Assembly: GCF_026745355.1 (NCBI RefSeq)
Contig: NC_079208.1
Location: 51,352,767 to 51,416,766 of the forward strand
Length of the DNA: 64,000 bases
DNA from: Beta vulgaris subsp. vulgaris
Lineage: Eukaryota > Streptophyta > Magnoliopsida > Caryophyllales > Amaranthaceae
Direction: 5' to 3'
Shown here: piece by piece, positions 11,686 through 24,104 of the stretch
Layout: every line of letters begins with the position of its first letter
Numbering within the stretch: position 1 is the first letter of the stretch
Program-made: the position numbers and the translations under genes
Notes under the pieces: model-generated
Database searches by the model: none
What the model was told of the DNA's origin: nothing
What the model saw: the letters and a program-made list of their open reading frames with translations, nothing else

Positions 11686-12442
11686 ATTTATTTTTTTTAT
11701 TTTATTTGAAAGATGAAGGGTGTGATATGTTGGGGTGACAAGCTCTGTCTAGGATTAGGAAGGCTCTCCCCGACGCTGCGGGTAACTTCCTTACCTGGGA
11801 GCTATAATCACCTTGGCTATTCTATATCTTGAAATCAAGTACACTTTAAAATTTTTGAAATAAAAATTTTAAGCCATAGTGGTGCATCTAGTACAAATCT
11901 TAAACTATATATATTTAGTTATCATATATTAGTATTACTTTTATGATGTACTTGTAATATTTCAATTCTTTTTGCTTTTATATGATCGTTGTTGGAAGTT
12001 AAGGAAAAAGTTTATGTTATTCCCTATGTATGGGATAAGCAAGAAGTCATGCTGCATTGGCGAGCAAATAGTAGTTTTATGTGTATTTTTTTACCTTTCG
12101 AAAATACTCAGGCCAGTCTGATTATATGGCCATTGATGAGTTGGAGAATGTTATTTAGACAGACTACGTACCAGAGTTTAAAGTTTTCAGATCGTAGACA
12201 TATATAGTTTTGTTTTGGTCATGCAACGTTCTAGTTGTCTTAAGAATATTTTAATATGCTCAAATATTCTAGTAGTTGTTATAAATAAGGCTTCATATTT
12301 GGCCGTGATATATGAAATATGTGATTGCTATGTTTTGAACTAGTTATACCGGCATAGTTATTTATTAATTTTTTGGTAGTTACACAACTATTCTATGAAT
12401 GTTAGTTGAGATTTATCCTCAAACACCCTTATATCAAGAAAA

Positions 12443-13400
12443 ATGGCAGAAAGAAGGAGAAGGAGTATAAGTTCTATGGTTAGTAGGGTAGCAAAGATGC
12501 CTGAAAATGTCATTCAGGTGATAGATGATCAAGAAATCAAGTAGAGTGAAAATTTTTCGTGAGGTCGGCAGTCAAACCTTCGACTTACTATGGGAAAGAA
12601 GACCCAACTGGCTTAGAAAACTAGATATGAGAATTCGATAAGCTTTTTAATGCTATAGTGTAACCTGAAAACCTCAGGGTTAATAATGTTGTTTATTATT
12701 TGAGAGATGTGGCAGACCTATGGTGGAAACAAAGGAAAGATGATCCTTTAGAGGATCCGAACTTTGGGTGGAACGAGTTTAAAGATGCCTTGAGGACTAA
12801 GTTTTATCCTTCGTACTTAAGGAAGCAAAAGGCTAGGAGTTCACCAATCTGAGTATGGGGACTATGTTGTTAATGAGTATTATAGCAAATTTTGGAGTTA
12901 ATGAGGTTTGCGCCTGAGATAGTACCATCTGAGACTTTGAAGGCCCAAAGGGTTGACCTTAACCTCCAAAGTAAGTTGGGAGGAGTAACTTTGAGACTCT
13001 TGATGAAATTTATGGTAGAGCTGCTCACTTTTATGGGATTAAGTAAGAAGAGCTTGAAGGGACCTTCTTGGAGAAAAGAGGATGCATAACAACAATGGGA
13101 ACCAACAAAGTGGAGATAAGAAGCCTAAGCCTAATGGTGGATTTAACCAAACTGAGAAATACAATAGGTATCTAGTCGGAAGCCTAATGGGAACAAGGTA
13201 ATGGGAAGAAAGCTGAGAAACTTTTTTTCTGCAAAAGGTGTGATAGAAATACACTGAAAGATTGTCAAGGCAACTTGGTGACATGCCATTATTGTCAGAA
13301 ATTGGGCACCGTGAGTATGAGTGCTTTAGAAAAGCTGGTGGAGAACCTGCATCAAACCTGACCCGAGTAGTAAGGCCCCTAGAATGATCAACAAAAGTTA
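12443..13400 (+). pseudogene. Gypsy gag with zinc knuckle, broken
   Basis: Recognisable blocks in shifting frames are VNNVVYYLRDVADLWWKQ, WNEFKDALRTKFYPSYLRKQ and ELMRFAPEIVPSETLKAQR, all typical of the plant chromovirus gag. The zinc knuckle CHYCQKLGH..EYEC at about 13285-13325 is split by a one-base deletion between the glycine and histidine codons. Several stops and further shifts occur, so no intact gag can be made. A probable original start is the ATG at 12443 (MAERRRRSISS). Confidence 0.85.
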
Positions 13401-13453
13401 GCTTCTTCAATGCTGGTGTTAAACCAGAGATGAGGAATTAGTCTAAAGATAGA

Positions 13454-13660
13454 GTTTTTGTCATGAACCGCCGTGAGGCTCAGAATGTTTCTGAGGTAGT
13501 AGTTGGAACCTTTTTCATTAATTCCTTGTCTGTCAAAGTGTTATTTGATTCAGAGGCATCTCATTCATTTATTTCTAGCACTTTAGTAGAAAAGCTCCAG
13601 TTAAACAATCAAGTCTCTATTTCATTAGAAATTACATTGCCATCAGGGGAGAATGTTTAA
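13454..13660 (+). pseudogene. Gypsy aspartic protease, altered active site
   Basis: The frame reads VVVGTFFINSLSVKVLFDSE and continues ASHSFISSTLVEKL, the retropepsin region normally containing FDSGA. Here the catalytic D-S-G triad is DSE, a Gly-to-Glu change expected to abolish activity. The frame then stops at 13658-13660. Confidence 0.85.
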
Positions 13661-13753
13661 TTGTACTAGGTTCATAGTCAAGTACCTTTAGTGATAGTTG
13701 GGTGAACTTTCATCCGACTTAGTTGAGTTTGCTTTGTCAGACCTCGATGTATT

Positions 13754-14620
13754 TTGGGGATGGATTGGTTGGGAAGATTAAGGCTCAGATTGATTGTGAG
13801 GCCAGAAGTGTCCTTAGTCGGTCCCAAGAAAGAAAGGGTGACTTATAGGAAGCTTGGGAAGGAGAAGGGAATGAAGATAGTGTCTGCGATGAGAATTCAA
13901 TCTTATGTGAAGAAGGGGTGTCCGTTATTCTTATGTGGAGTTCAGAGGATTGAAAAGGAAGATGAGAATAGGGAGATCCCAGTCGTATCTGAGTTTCCTG
14001 ATGTGTTTCCTGAAGAGATACCGGGTGTGCCACCGGTTAGGGATCTTGAGTTCATCGTAGACTTGATGCCAGGAACCGGACCTATTTCAAAGGCTCCTAT
14101 AGAATGGCTCCAGCTGAGATGAAAGAGTTAAAAGTTCAGTTGGAGGAGTTATTAGAAAAAGGGGGTATAAGACCTAGTTCGTCTCCTTGGGATGCACCCG
14201 TATTGTTCGTGAAAAGGAAGGATGGTAGTTTGAGGTTATGCATTGATTACCGGGAGTTGAACAATGTGACGATCAAGAATAAGTATCTGCTTCCGAGAAT
14301 AGATGATTTATTTGATCAGTTGAAAGGAGTGGGGATTTTCTCGAAGATAGATTTGAGGTTAGGTTATCACCAATTGAGGATTGCTGAGGGTGATATTTCT
14401 AAGACTGCATTTAGGACGCGTCATGGTCACTATGAGTTCACAGTGATGCCATTTGGTCTGAATAACGCACCTGCAATGTTCATGGATTTGATGCATAGGA
14501 TTTTCAGGCCATCTTGAATAAATATGTGGTTGTGTTTATAGATGATATTTTGATATATTCGAAGGTTAGGAGCAGTTGCATTTGAGGGAAGTTTTGTCCA
14601 CCCTAAGAGAGCATAAGTTG
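13754..14620 (+). pseudogene. Gypsy reverse transcriptase, broken
   Basis: The upstream linker has the usual FPDVFPEEIPGVPP motif. A one-base loss near 14100 then shifts the frame into [17 protein letters not shown]. The RT core follows with [35 protein letters not shown] and [15 protein letters not shown]. Another one-base loss near 14511 precedes VVVFIDDILIYSK, which carries the catalytic IDD box. The region after it is further damaged. Confidence 0.92.
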
Positions 14621-14889
14621 TACGCCAAGTTCTCTAAGTGTGAGTTTTTGGTTGGATAAGGTTGCATTTTTAGGACATGTTATCTTAAAGGATGGAGTTT
14701 CAGTGGATCCTGCTAAGATTCAAGCGGTGCGCGAGTGGCCATACCAAAGATAGTGTGTGATATAAGGAGTTTCCTTGGGTTAGCTGGTTACTATCGAAGA
14801 TTTGTAAAGGATTTCTCGAATATCTCGAGACCAATGACTAGCCTGATGAGGAAGAATGTAAGTTTGTTAGAATCCAGAGTGTGAGGAAG

Positions 14890-15310
14890 TTTTTTTTTGG
14901 TGTTGAATGAAAGGTTGACTACAACACCTGTTTTGGCTCTACCTGATGAAAGTCAGCAGTATGATGTTTATAGTGATGCTTCGAAATTTGTTAGGGTGTG
15001 TATATTGATGCAGAACCGGAAGGTCATTGCTTATGCTTTAGGCAGTTAAAACCATATAGGTGAATTATCCAACCCATGATCTTGAATTAGTTGTAATAGT
15101 GTTTGCTTTGAAGTTATAGCGAACTACTTGTATGGGGCAACGTGTAAGTTGTACACGGATCATAAGAGCTTAAAGTATATTCTCACTCAGAAGGAGTTGA
15201 ACATGAGGCAGAGGAGGTGGTTGGAGTTGATCAAGTATAATGATCTGAGATCCAGTATCATGAAGGGAAAGCTAATGTTGTTGCTGACGCATTAGTCGAA
15301 AGTCGAGTCA
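14890..15310 (+). pseudogene. Gypsy RNase H, broken
   Basis: Blocks include LALPDESQQYDVYSDASKF with the first catalytic Asp, KVIAYAL, and [20 protein letters not shown] (the YTDHKSL motif) followed by [11 protein letters not shown]. They lie in different frames separated by small indels. Confidence 0.85.
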
Positions 15311-15469
15311 TTCAGTTAATGCAATGTGTTGCCAAGTCAGTTATGTGTCGAGTTTCTAGAAAATGTCATTGGAAGTATAGAAGAAGGAGGTGTTGAAGAA
15401 TTATTGGGTTCTTTGTCGATTCAACCCTCAATCTATGATGAGATTAGGGAGGTCAATCAAAGGATGAAA

Positions 15470-16385
15470 AGTTAGAAAAGATTCGAGAGAAGATCCAGGA
15501 TGGTCAGGTATCGGATTTCCAGATAGCCGATGATGGAAGTATTCGGTTCAAGGGGAGGTGTGTATACCAAGTAATAGAGAAGAGTTGAAGCGGAAATTAA
15601 TGGAAGAAGCTCATAGCTCACCTTATTCAGTACACCCAGGTGGTGATAAGTTGTATAAGGACATGAAGCAAATGTTCTGGTGGCCAAACATGAAGCGAGA
15701 GGTAGCAGAGTTCGTGGCTAAGTGTCTCACATGCTAAAAGGTCAAGTTTGAGCACAAGAGATCGCAAGGAAGGTTCAGCCCTGGATATTCCGAGATGGAA
15801 ATGGGAATTCTATATCAATGGATTTTGTGTCTGCATTACCAAGAATTAAGGCTGAAATGATACAATTTGGTAGTGGTAGATCGTTTAACTAATCGCAACT
15901 TTCATTCCTATGAAGAATACTTGGTCATGGATCAATTGGCTAAAGCATATGTGAATGGGTGGTGAAATATCATGGTGTGCCTAAGGACATTGTTTTATCG
16001 TGATTCACGTTCTTTCAATTTTGGTAGAGTTTGTAGAAGGCTTTGGGAACTAATTTTATTATTGAGTAAAGCTTTTCATCTGGCTACAGATGGAAACAGA
16101 ACGAACAATTCAGACTTTAGAAGATATGTTCGATCTTGTGTTATGGAGCATCAAGGTTCGTGGGCTGATTTCTTAGATTTGATAGAATTTCCAACAAGAA
16201 CAGTCATCATGCAAGTATTTGGTATGGCTTCGTTTAAGGCTTTATATGGTCGGAAGTGTAGACGTCCAGTCTGCTGGAATGATATTAGTGAAACTGTGGT
16301 GCTTGGACCGAATTCCTCAAAGAGAGGCGAAAGAGGTGAAAGTGATTCAAGAAAAGATCAAGGTTTAAGAGTTATGCTGATTTGA
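15470..16385 (+). pseudogene. Gypsy integrase, broken
   Basis: The HHCC zinc-binding part is visible as EAHSSPYSVHPGGDKLYKDM and FWWPNMKREVAEFVAKCLTC, followed by a stop where QKVK is usual. The core has SMDFVSALPR (first Asp) and KYHGVPKDIVL, then a degraded segment. ..NRTNN..LRRYVRSCV-type and FKALYGRKCRRPVCW blocks close the core. Frames change repeatedly. Confidence 0.87.
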
Positions 16386-16479
16386 AGCGAAGGGATGAAG
16401 AGTTTCAGGTTGGGAGAAGGTATTGTTGAAAATATCTCCAATGAAAGGGTGATGCGATTTGGGAAGAACGAAAGTTAAG

Positions 16480-16820
16480 TCCAAAGTATATCGGGCCATA
16501 TGAGGTGTTAAAGAAGTTCGAAAAGTGGCATATAAGTTGATTTGCCAAATGTTTAAGTCGAGTCATGATGTTTTCCATATATCTCAGTTAAGGAAGTATA
16601 TTTCGGATGTGTCTCATGTGCTGCAACCTGAGGCCATTGAATTAGATGATAGTTTGACTTACGAGAAAACCTGTAAGAATCCTTGATAGTAAAGTTAGAA
16701 GTACTCAACTTAGGATGTAAGATTAGTCAAAGTATTATGGTTAAACCATCATATTGAGGAAGCAACATAAGAAGTTAAGCGGATATGCGCAAGAAATATC
16801 CGGCGTTGTTTTTCGAGGTT
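16480..16820 (+). pseudogene. Gypsy integrase tail with chromodomain, broken
   Basis: LSPKYIGPYEVLKK is the GPY/F module. After it come fragments of a Tekay-type chromodomain: LQPEAIELDDSLTYE, PVRILDSKVRSTQ and, in other frames, VKVLW..HIEEAT. Chromodomain tails are thought to steer insertion toward particular chromatin. Several stops and indels are present. Confidence 0.75.
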
Positions 16821-17036
16821 AGTTGTCGAGTTACGGGGTCGTAACTCCTTTTAAGGGGGGTAGAATGCGATAGAGTTTCGCGCTTCTACTATAGTTATGC
16901 ATTTTAGCATATTTTTGAGTCATATATGCATTTTAGACATGAGCATTTGAGTCAGAAACTACAATTTTGAATTTTAATCCGTTTTTGGAAAGTGTTATGA
17001 CTTTTTGTCTTAAGTTTCGAGGTCGAAACTTCTTTT

Positions 17037-17048
17037 AAGGGGGGTAGA
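17037..17048 (+). other. Polypurine tract of the gypsy element
   Basis: AAGGGGGGTAGA lies directly upstream of the 3' LTR. A near-identical segment, CTTTTAAGGGGGGTAGAATG, occurs about 190 bp upstream (16850-16866). Confidence 0.8.
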
Positions 17049-17049
17049 C

Positions 17050-17225
17050 TGTAATACCCCATATTTTTAGTATTTATTTAAATAATAAAATATTTATTTT
17101 CTAAAATAAATATTTTAAGCAAAGGGTATTTTAGTATTTTCAATGATTTTTAATTATTTTGGCGGAATATGGCGCCAAAATTGATTTGTTAAGCTTTTGG
17201 TATTAAATCCTAGTCAAAAAATTTC

Positions 17226-17256
<31 letters not shown>

Positions 17257-18815
17257 TTTTAGGGCCATATATTCCTACGGGATTTATGGTGATTGGAGGG
17301 AGTTTTGTTTTCCTATAACTTCCAAATTTATGATGGATGTTACAAATCTTGGTTTAATCTCCAATTTATGGTGAAGGTTACAAACTATTTAATTTTGAAA
17401 TTAAGTACTACCTATTCTACTCCTATAAATACCCCACACCTTTAGCCATCTTTTCCACACAAAAACTTTGAAGAATCATATTTCTTACTTCAAAGTTCTT
17501 CTTTCTCTTCCTATTATTCTAGTTTTATATTTCTTATTCAAGTTTCAATTTCTTTTGTTTAAGAAAAATATTTTCATATTTCTTACTCAAAAATATTATG
17601 CTCATGATAGTCATTCATGTTTAAATTCATGATTAAGTTCATGTGATAAGATTGCTTGTTGGTTGGTTATGAGAAACTCAAGTATAAGAATAAGTGAAGA
17701 TACTAGTATATTTGTGCAAGATCAAGGTACGTTATGTAGCTAGATCTTTTAAAATGTGGTTTATATGATAAAGTTGTTTATTGATTTTATTGGTTGGATT
17801 GGTTTAGAAATTTGTTTAAAATGGTTACAATGTTTTATTATTCACGCTTGAAAGTGAAAAGAATGAATGATTTTATCAATCATTTTTTTATAGAAGTTTT
17901 GTTATCCTTTTTGGAAAATTAAATTATTTTTACAAGGAAAGGTTGATTGGTTTTTATGAACTTTGAATGTTCAAAAAGTTGTTTATGAGGAAAGGAGGTT
18001 TATTCATGACTTACAAGTCATATTATTATTATTTCCGCTTGATTAATATCAAGAGATTCAAAGTCCACTTGTTGGCAATTATAGTTACCCCTTGATATAG
18101 CTCCGTGATGGGATGACTAGCTTGGGGGGTGTGCACACTTAGCAAAATAGAAGGGGAGATAAGAAGAGGAATTGTTTTCAGGATTATTTTTAATCCAAGT
18201 TGTTTGGAAAGAGTTTATTCTTAAAAGGTTATTCTTGAATTACTATTCAAGTGTTTGGAAAGAGTTTGTTCTTAAAAGGTTGTTCTTGAATTATTATTCA
18301 AGTGTTTGGAAAGAGTTTGTTCTTAAAATGTTATTCTTGAATTATTATTAAGTGTTTGAAAATAGTTTATTCTTAAAGAGTTATTCTTGAATTATTGGTG
18401 ATGGAGTTTTCGAAATGAAAAATTGTTACGAACTAACAAATGTGTTACTTATCTAGTACATTTCGTACTCAGTTTTATACTGACGCGTATTTCTTTTTCC
18501 TATTTGGCTTTGCCCTGTTTACCTTTTTGGTAAGCAGATTTGCAGGTGAATTTTGGATGTGCATGGGAGCATACTAGGAAGGGGATCTTCACCTAGATTA
18601 GAGTTTTTCATTTATTTTGAGTATTGAGACAATATTTGTTTTATTAATAAAGAAGTATTATTATTTTTGGTTAAAGTTTCCGCTGCAAGTTATTTTGGTT
18701 AGTTAGTAGTTGGTTGCCGAAAGCGTGTTAGTCACGTGGCGGTAATACTCCTAAATTACTCAAATATTATTTATTGAATTATTTATTTAAAAGTGAGTAA
18801 TTTGGAGGTGTTACA
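17050..18815 (+). repeat. 3' LTR of the gypsy element
   Basis: Starts TGTAATACCCCATATT and ends GGAGGTGTTACA, then the duplicated CAGAC. It is collinear with the 5' LTR over its whole length, including the fourfold tandem repeat at about 18195-18405. Confidence 0.93.
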
Positions 18816-18820
18816 CAGAC

Positions 18821-19940
18821 TAACATGATGACGCGTTGAGATTGAAAACCTTCTGGGCAAATTTGCCCTTATCTATCTTTCCAAATGCCCCAGATAATCC
18901 CCCTATATTTGGGTTAATATTTTTTGTAATTGAATATAAGGTCTTATCCTCTTGTCAATTATTATTGGTCAAATAAATTGTCTTATCGGATGAATTTTAT
19001 ATAGATCAATCCAAATTAGCAGGCTAGACACTTTTAGAATAGGGGAAGGGTAAGAAAATTTCAACTCTCAAAGTGCCCCTAGTGTTAGCCAAAATTAATC
19101 TATTTATGCATCCCTTTTTCATTAAACAAAATACCTATATCTAGTGAGAATCGAGCCCCAAACTCAAAAGCTCAAAATTAGAAGACACAATCTAAAGCGA
19201 TAGGTCAAGCTTAGCTTCTTTTTATCTTTTATCATATTGCCTTCAATATATTATGAGTCCTCTTCATATCATTGAGCCTACTAGTATCCTGGCAACAATT
19301 ATAACTACTTTTCATATGATTGCAAACAATCATTTATCTTTTTTGTAGGCTTATGTTTATTATAATGAAAAAAATTTAAATACTACTTGTTTATAACATT
19401 CTTCTAAAAGAGACTTTTGATTTTTATTCTTCATAAAACTACCTATTATAGTAAATTTCTTTCAAGACACTAATACTTTACGATTTTAGTTATGTTTGAT
19501 AGTTAAAACAATATTTTGACAATCTCGTGCTATTGATCACATTAGCATGTAACAAAGCTCAATAGATTGTAGTTGGGTTACGACGAGGTTGAGGATTATT
19601 CGGGTGAGGAAAGTACGCTCCAACAAGGTTATCATCATTCGGATGAGGAACTTTTGTTAACGTGTTCACCTGATTAACATGTGAATGTCAAACCTCGTAT
19701 TCAACTAAAATCATTAACATGTTTTGAAAGGATTTTGTTATAGAAGGTAGTTTTTTCGGGAAAAAATAATTAAAAGGTAGTTTTTTTTTGGAAATGGTCT
19801 GGTCACAAAAAATAGTTTTTTGAAAATTTTCCTTCTTATAAAGGTAAAAAACTAACTCCTTATAAAAGAGTTCTCATGATGTATTAGAGGTAATTGATCA
19901 CCAAAACTGAAGCAAGTAGACATTATTTCATTCACCAATA
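18821..19940. other. Intergenic, nothing recognised
   Basis: It begins with the right flank of the sequence split by the gypsy insertion. No coding region, RNA gene or terminal repeat is supported. Confidence 0.55.
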
Positions 19941-19944
19941 TCTG

Positions 19945-20600
19945 CTAATGGAACAAAAACTGAACTTCTATTCATCTCCATGAAATTACTTAAAATCTCC
20001 CCAACTACCATGTAAATGTACCATTATACCCTTGGCTGTTTTTACAACTCTCTCCCACCACCAATCGCTACCTCCAATCCACCGACGATCACCACCGACA
20101 ACAACAATGTCTTCCAACGACGTAATTTTTTTTCTGTCAAGGTAATTTTTTTTAACGAATTTCATCGGCTAACGTGTGGCCTGGACGTTGCATCCATGGA
20201 CACAACGTCCAAGCCATACGTTGTGTCCATGGACACAACGTTTGTCCAAGAAGTTGAACACAACTTCCTAGACACAACATCTGGCTTGGACGTTATCTCC
20301 ACGGATGCAACATCCAGGCCGGATGTTGTGTCCATGGACAACGTCTAGGACACACGTTGCCCATGAAATTCGTTTTAAAAAAATAACCTTGCCGAAATTT
20401 TTTGTTCGTCGGTGGTGCTCGTCTGTGTTGATCGTCGATGGTGATGGTGAAAATGAGAGAGAATATGAATTACAGGAGGAGTTAAATTAGAGTTAAAAAT
20501 TTTAAAAAAATATCATAATATAAGGGTATAATAGTACGGGGAAATTGGGATGATTTTAAGCAATTTGGGGACAATAATGAACCTCAAGCTTTTTCATAAT
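19945..20600. mobile_element. Foldback DNA element with palindromic core array
   Basis: Left part (GAAATTACTTAAAATCTCCCC, then ACCATTATACCC) and right part (GGGTATAATAGTAC, then GATTTTAAGCAATTTGGGG) are inverted copies. Inner arms (ACGAATTTCATCGG / CATGAAATTCGTTT; CGACGATCACCACC / GATCGTCGATGGTG) are inverted too. The centre (20165-20360) is an array of TGGACACAACGTCC-type palindromic words around NcoI-like CCATGG cores. No clear target duplication is visible. The longest frame (20016-20348) reads through the array and is not a convincing gene. Confidence 0.6.
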
Positions 20601-20783
20601 AATCGATAATGTTACATTTTGACCTAATAGTTTCATATCCTTTAATTATTGATAATTTCTTTCAAAGAAATTCAGATAAAATCTAGATGCACAAACAGCA
20701 AATAAAAAGCAAAGGGAGGTCTACCTAGCAAATAATAGTACTGCTATCCCTTGTTAAGTAGAGTACTATACTACATGGAGTAT

Positions 20784-23771
20784 TTAAGGACACTTATCCA
20801 TGCCCTTCTTGTTTTTCCAGTCTCTGTAGCAAGGGCACTCGCTTTTGTCCGCCAAAGGACCTGAAGGAACGCACTTGCACTTTGAGCAGCAAATCATGCA
20901 CAATTTCTTACATAAGTTCCTTGGATTCTTGGAGCATCTCGAAGCGCACTTGCTCGGACAGAAATCCGGACCTATGTAAATGAACAAAACATAGAAGGGA
21001 GAACGTCACATTTGACCAATAGTGTTCAATCACTATAAGTAGGGACTAGGGAATCAAAACATCTTTGATGGATCGCATTTACAATAACTTATGCATCGAA
21101 AATTATATGATATAGTAAGTTTTTATTTGATATAATCGGGTTTTGTTTGACATAGTCAGGTTTTGTATGACATAATTACCTTGTATATAGTCAGTTTTTT
21201 GTATAATATTGTCGATATTATGATATGGTCAATTTTCATATGATATAATCGTTTTCTTTTCTAATTTAATCAGTTGTTGTGTGATAATTTCAGTTTGGGT
21301 TCAAAATAAGTTATTATAAATTCGGTCTATTAATTTTTTTATTAGGGAATAACATATTAGTTTCTGTCCAGTTTTACTTTGAATTGCACTATTAAAATAT
21401 GTCTATGTACGGTAGGTGGGTTACATTATACACCGAATAGATAAAGTTTTTCTCCAAAATTTTAAAAAATTAATGAAATAGGTAAAAGGAAAAAATAATT
21501 ATGCTAGTTAGCTAATTTGCGTCCTATCTAGTCTATATAAAAAAACAAATAAAAAAATATAATGCATTTCAATGAGAAAAGCTATTGAATTCACTTTTTA
21601 AAATTTTGAAATGTATAAGAATATGTAGTTTTAACAATGTTGTTTATTTTACAAAAAAAATGATTAATTATTTATGCAATAATTATAAATTTAGATATTA
21701 ATATCACTCTATTTATAAACTTCAAATTTTAGAATTATATCATTTGATAAAATCTGTTCTTGAGTTTAAAAATAAAATTTGATTGTTTTCTAGCAAAATC
21801 TTTCAAGAATATAACTTTTGTACATACAATAGTTCTATTGTTTTTCACATAATTATCTCATATCAAATTTTTTTTGTACTTATGAGTGATAATACTATTG
21901 TTTCTAGATGTTTTGAAGTAGATAAACTACATAAGGATGCATTTCTTTTTACCTTAATAAATATAAGTTTAAGGTCTTGTCTGACGGTGATCAGGTCCAA
22001 TCACATGTAAACATAAGGTGAATTAGACTAATTAGATTTAACAAATTAAATTCTAATAAGTTCAGATAAAGAAGATGCACCTTTTGATATGACTATAACT
22101 AGTTATTACGCCCGGGTTATGTTCCGGGTAAGAAAAGTTTATTTATTAATATAATACATTATGATAAAAAAAAAAACTAAATACAACTTACTTAATCTAA
22201 TGGTTAAGACTCTAGTATATGTACTTGAGGTCTCGGGATCAAACTCTATACTGTGCAATTTTCTAATTTTTTTTTATTGTACATGGATTACATGAACTAA
22301 AACTCCCTAGAGAGAGTGTCACGTGACACAGTTTCTTGTTTATACACGCCTTTTAATATATTTTGTAAAGATTAATATAACTTACATCAATAAATACCAA
22401 ACACGATAGCTACCTAGAATTTTTTTTATAAAGCAATTATCATTAAGAAATTAGTCAAAATTATTTGTTGATGTTGGCTATTAACCTTTGAGACTTCAGA
22501 TATTTTGATTGACTTTGAATCTGTAGTATGTGTCATCCTTTTAACTAATTCTTTTTTAATGAAAAAAGAGACTTGGTATGTTTTCTAGGCAATTTTAGGC
22601 TATGTTAAATTTATTTTCCAACACTCTTTCAAATTTGGGAATTTAATGCAATTGAAATAGATTGATGAGATAAAGGAGTATTTTTAAAACAACATTTTCA
22701 GCTTTTAATAATAGAGAAAGCTCTTACTCCTATAAGTTTTTCAATTTTTTGATACTTATGAACATTTTTAAAGAATAAAACTAGTTATTAGGTCCGGGTT
22801 ATTTCCCGGGTAAGAAAATTTTCAGTTATTAATATGGTACTTTGATACGATAGCACTAAATACTACTTGGTCAAGTGGTTAAAACTTTAGTACATGAACT
22901 TGAGGTCACGGGATCAAAACCTATACTATGCAATTTCTAATTTTTTATTGTACATGGATTACATGATCTAAAACTCCCTAGGGAGAGCGTCACGTGGCAC
23001 CGTTCCTGATTTATGCACGCCTTTTAATATATTAGTATAGATAGATTAGTATTTTGGTCCGGACAATAGCATCGTGTTAGTTACAATTAATTAATATATT
23101 ATAATTTATAAATTTCATAGTTGATTTTATTAACTTTACGTAATATTTTGTCTAGTGGCCGCCGAAATTGAAATATAGACGTTATGGCATGATAATTATT
23201 TTATAAAAAAAATCTTTCAAGAAATTAGGGATAAAGTTAATTTCAATAGAATTGAGGTAAGGGAAGGTTATTACCTTAATAAAAGTATTAGAGATTAAAA
23301 AAACTTGTCTATCTCGTTATCATAACTGTAAAATTTTATTATGTTATATATTGAAACATTAAACATTAAAATTTTAGTAGATTGATGGTTAACTCTTACA
23401 TTTTATTTCAAATGTCATTTGTTCAATTCCTATTAACTACACAATACAGTACATTATTGTTAATATTTCTAAATAAAATCATAAACATGTGTATTAAAAA
23501 TTAAGAAAATTATCACGTGACATATACATTGAAGAGTATTATGTGGCATCGTTCCTTTGAGTAGAACGCCTTTTACGAAGACAAAAACGCACAAAAATAA
23601 ACCATAATTATATTAATCACCTAAAAAATGTTAATAGCTATCGTATAAAAAAAGAGGGATTAAAAAGCTCAAGTTACCTCCAGGGGATGATGTAGCATCA
23701 GCAATCTCAAGGACCGCAGAAGTTAGGACGATTGATATAAGAAGTAGAGTTGGGATTGATAACTTCTTCAT
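20784..23771 (-). CDS. GASA/snakin-family secreted cysteine-rich peptide (gene 1)
   Basis: Two coding exons: 23771-23678 and 20971-20784, joined in phase 1 across a 2.7-kb intron with GT (23677-23676) and AG ends. The product is 93 residues. Residues 1-26 are a signal peptide ([16 protein letters not shown].., ending IADA). The C-terminal GASA domain (from about residue 33) starts [18 protein letters not shown] and has all twelve conserved cysteines, the CKCVPSG core and the [10 protein letters not shown] end. That core resembles the snakin-1 subgroup. Family members are apoplastic peptides linked to gibberellin response, growth or antimicrobial defence; which applies here is unknown. The intron holds SINE-like repeats and a minisatellite. 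Gene 2 at 28667-30439 is a tandem paralogue in the same orientation. The exon 1 splice was inferred from phase and sites, without transcript evidence. Confidence 0.92.
21095..21300 (+). repeat. GATATAATCGGTTTTTGT minisatellite
   Basis: Eight or so degenerate units of about 22-25 bp, each with a TATGATATA-type segment and a TCGGTTTT or TCAGTTTT segment, in the intron of GASA gene 1. A larger array of the same family in reverse complement is at 49870-50200. Confidence 0.75.
22098..22364 (+). mobile_element. SINE-like repeat, family A copy 1
   Basis: Starts ACTAGTTATTACGCCCGGG and ends CACGCCTTTTAATATATTTT. The middle has a tRNA-like promoter: an A-box-like segment with GGTTAAGACT and a B-box-like GGTCTCGGGATCAAAC. 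Three copies in the window share the same ends. The tRNA-like boxes suggest a SINE; the family name is unknown. Confidence 0.65.
22780..23042 (+). mobile_element. SINE-like repeat, family A copy 2
   Basis: Begins CTAGTTATTAGGTCCGGG, carries GGTCAAGTGGTTAAAACTTT and GGTCACGGGATCAAAACC, and ends CGCCTTTTAATATATTAG. It aligns end to end with copies 1 and 3. A further, much degraded relative may lie at about 23370-23575 (it keeps GTGGCATCGTTCC and ACGCCTTTTA). Confidence 0.7.
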
Positions 23772-24104
23772 TTTGGCTTCCTTATAATTTATTTTTGTGG
23801 TGTTCTAATATTCTATTGCAAACAAAATTGTCAAAATATCCTTTTCCTGTTTGACTTTAATATGATGAAGATAATCCTAAAGTTTTCTTTGATTAGCTTA
23901 TGTGAGTTGTGTATAACAATCCTGAGGTGGTGAGCTTTAGAATTATGCATGCCGGTCATTCATGAAGATTTTTAGTCTTTACCAATAATAGGGGCCCAAA
24001 TTCCATGTTACTCTAAGAAAAGGTTTAAGATAAAAATACAAATTATCATATATTGTCGGGTATACAGTGTGGTCGTGGGCGTGTCAACTGCTCGCTACGT
24101 CTAT
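23772..24104. other. 5' flank of GASA gene 1
   Basis: Upstream region of gene 1. It holds no other gene, and I see no clear TATA signal at the expected distance. Confidence 0.5.

Noticed and set aside
11989..12207. 72-codon frame upstream of gypsy gag
   Set aside because: It lies in the element's leader, has no family resemblance and cannot be joined to gag.
20016..20490. Two frames through the palindromic core array
   Set aside because: They are repetitive, follow the TGGACACAACGTCC words and show no known domain.
22190..22260. tRNA-like segment
   Set aside because: It has A- and B-box-like words but no cloverleaf, and it recurs in two more repeat copies, so it is SINE-like, not a tRNA gene.
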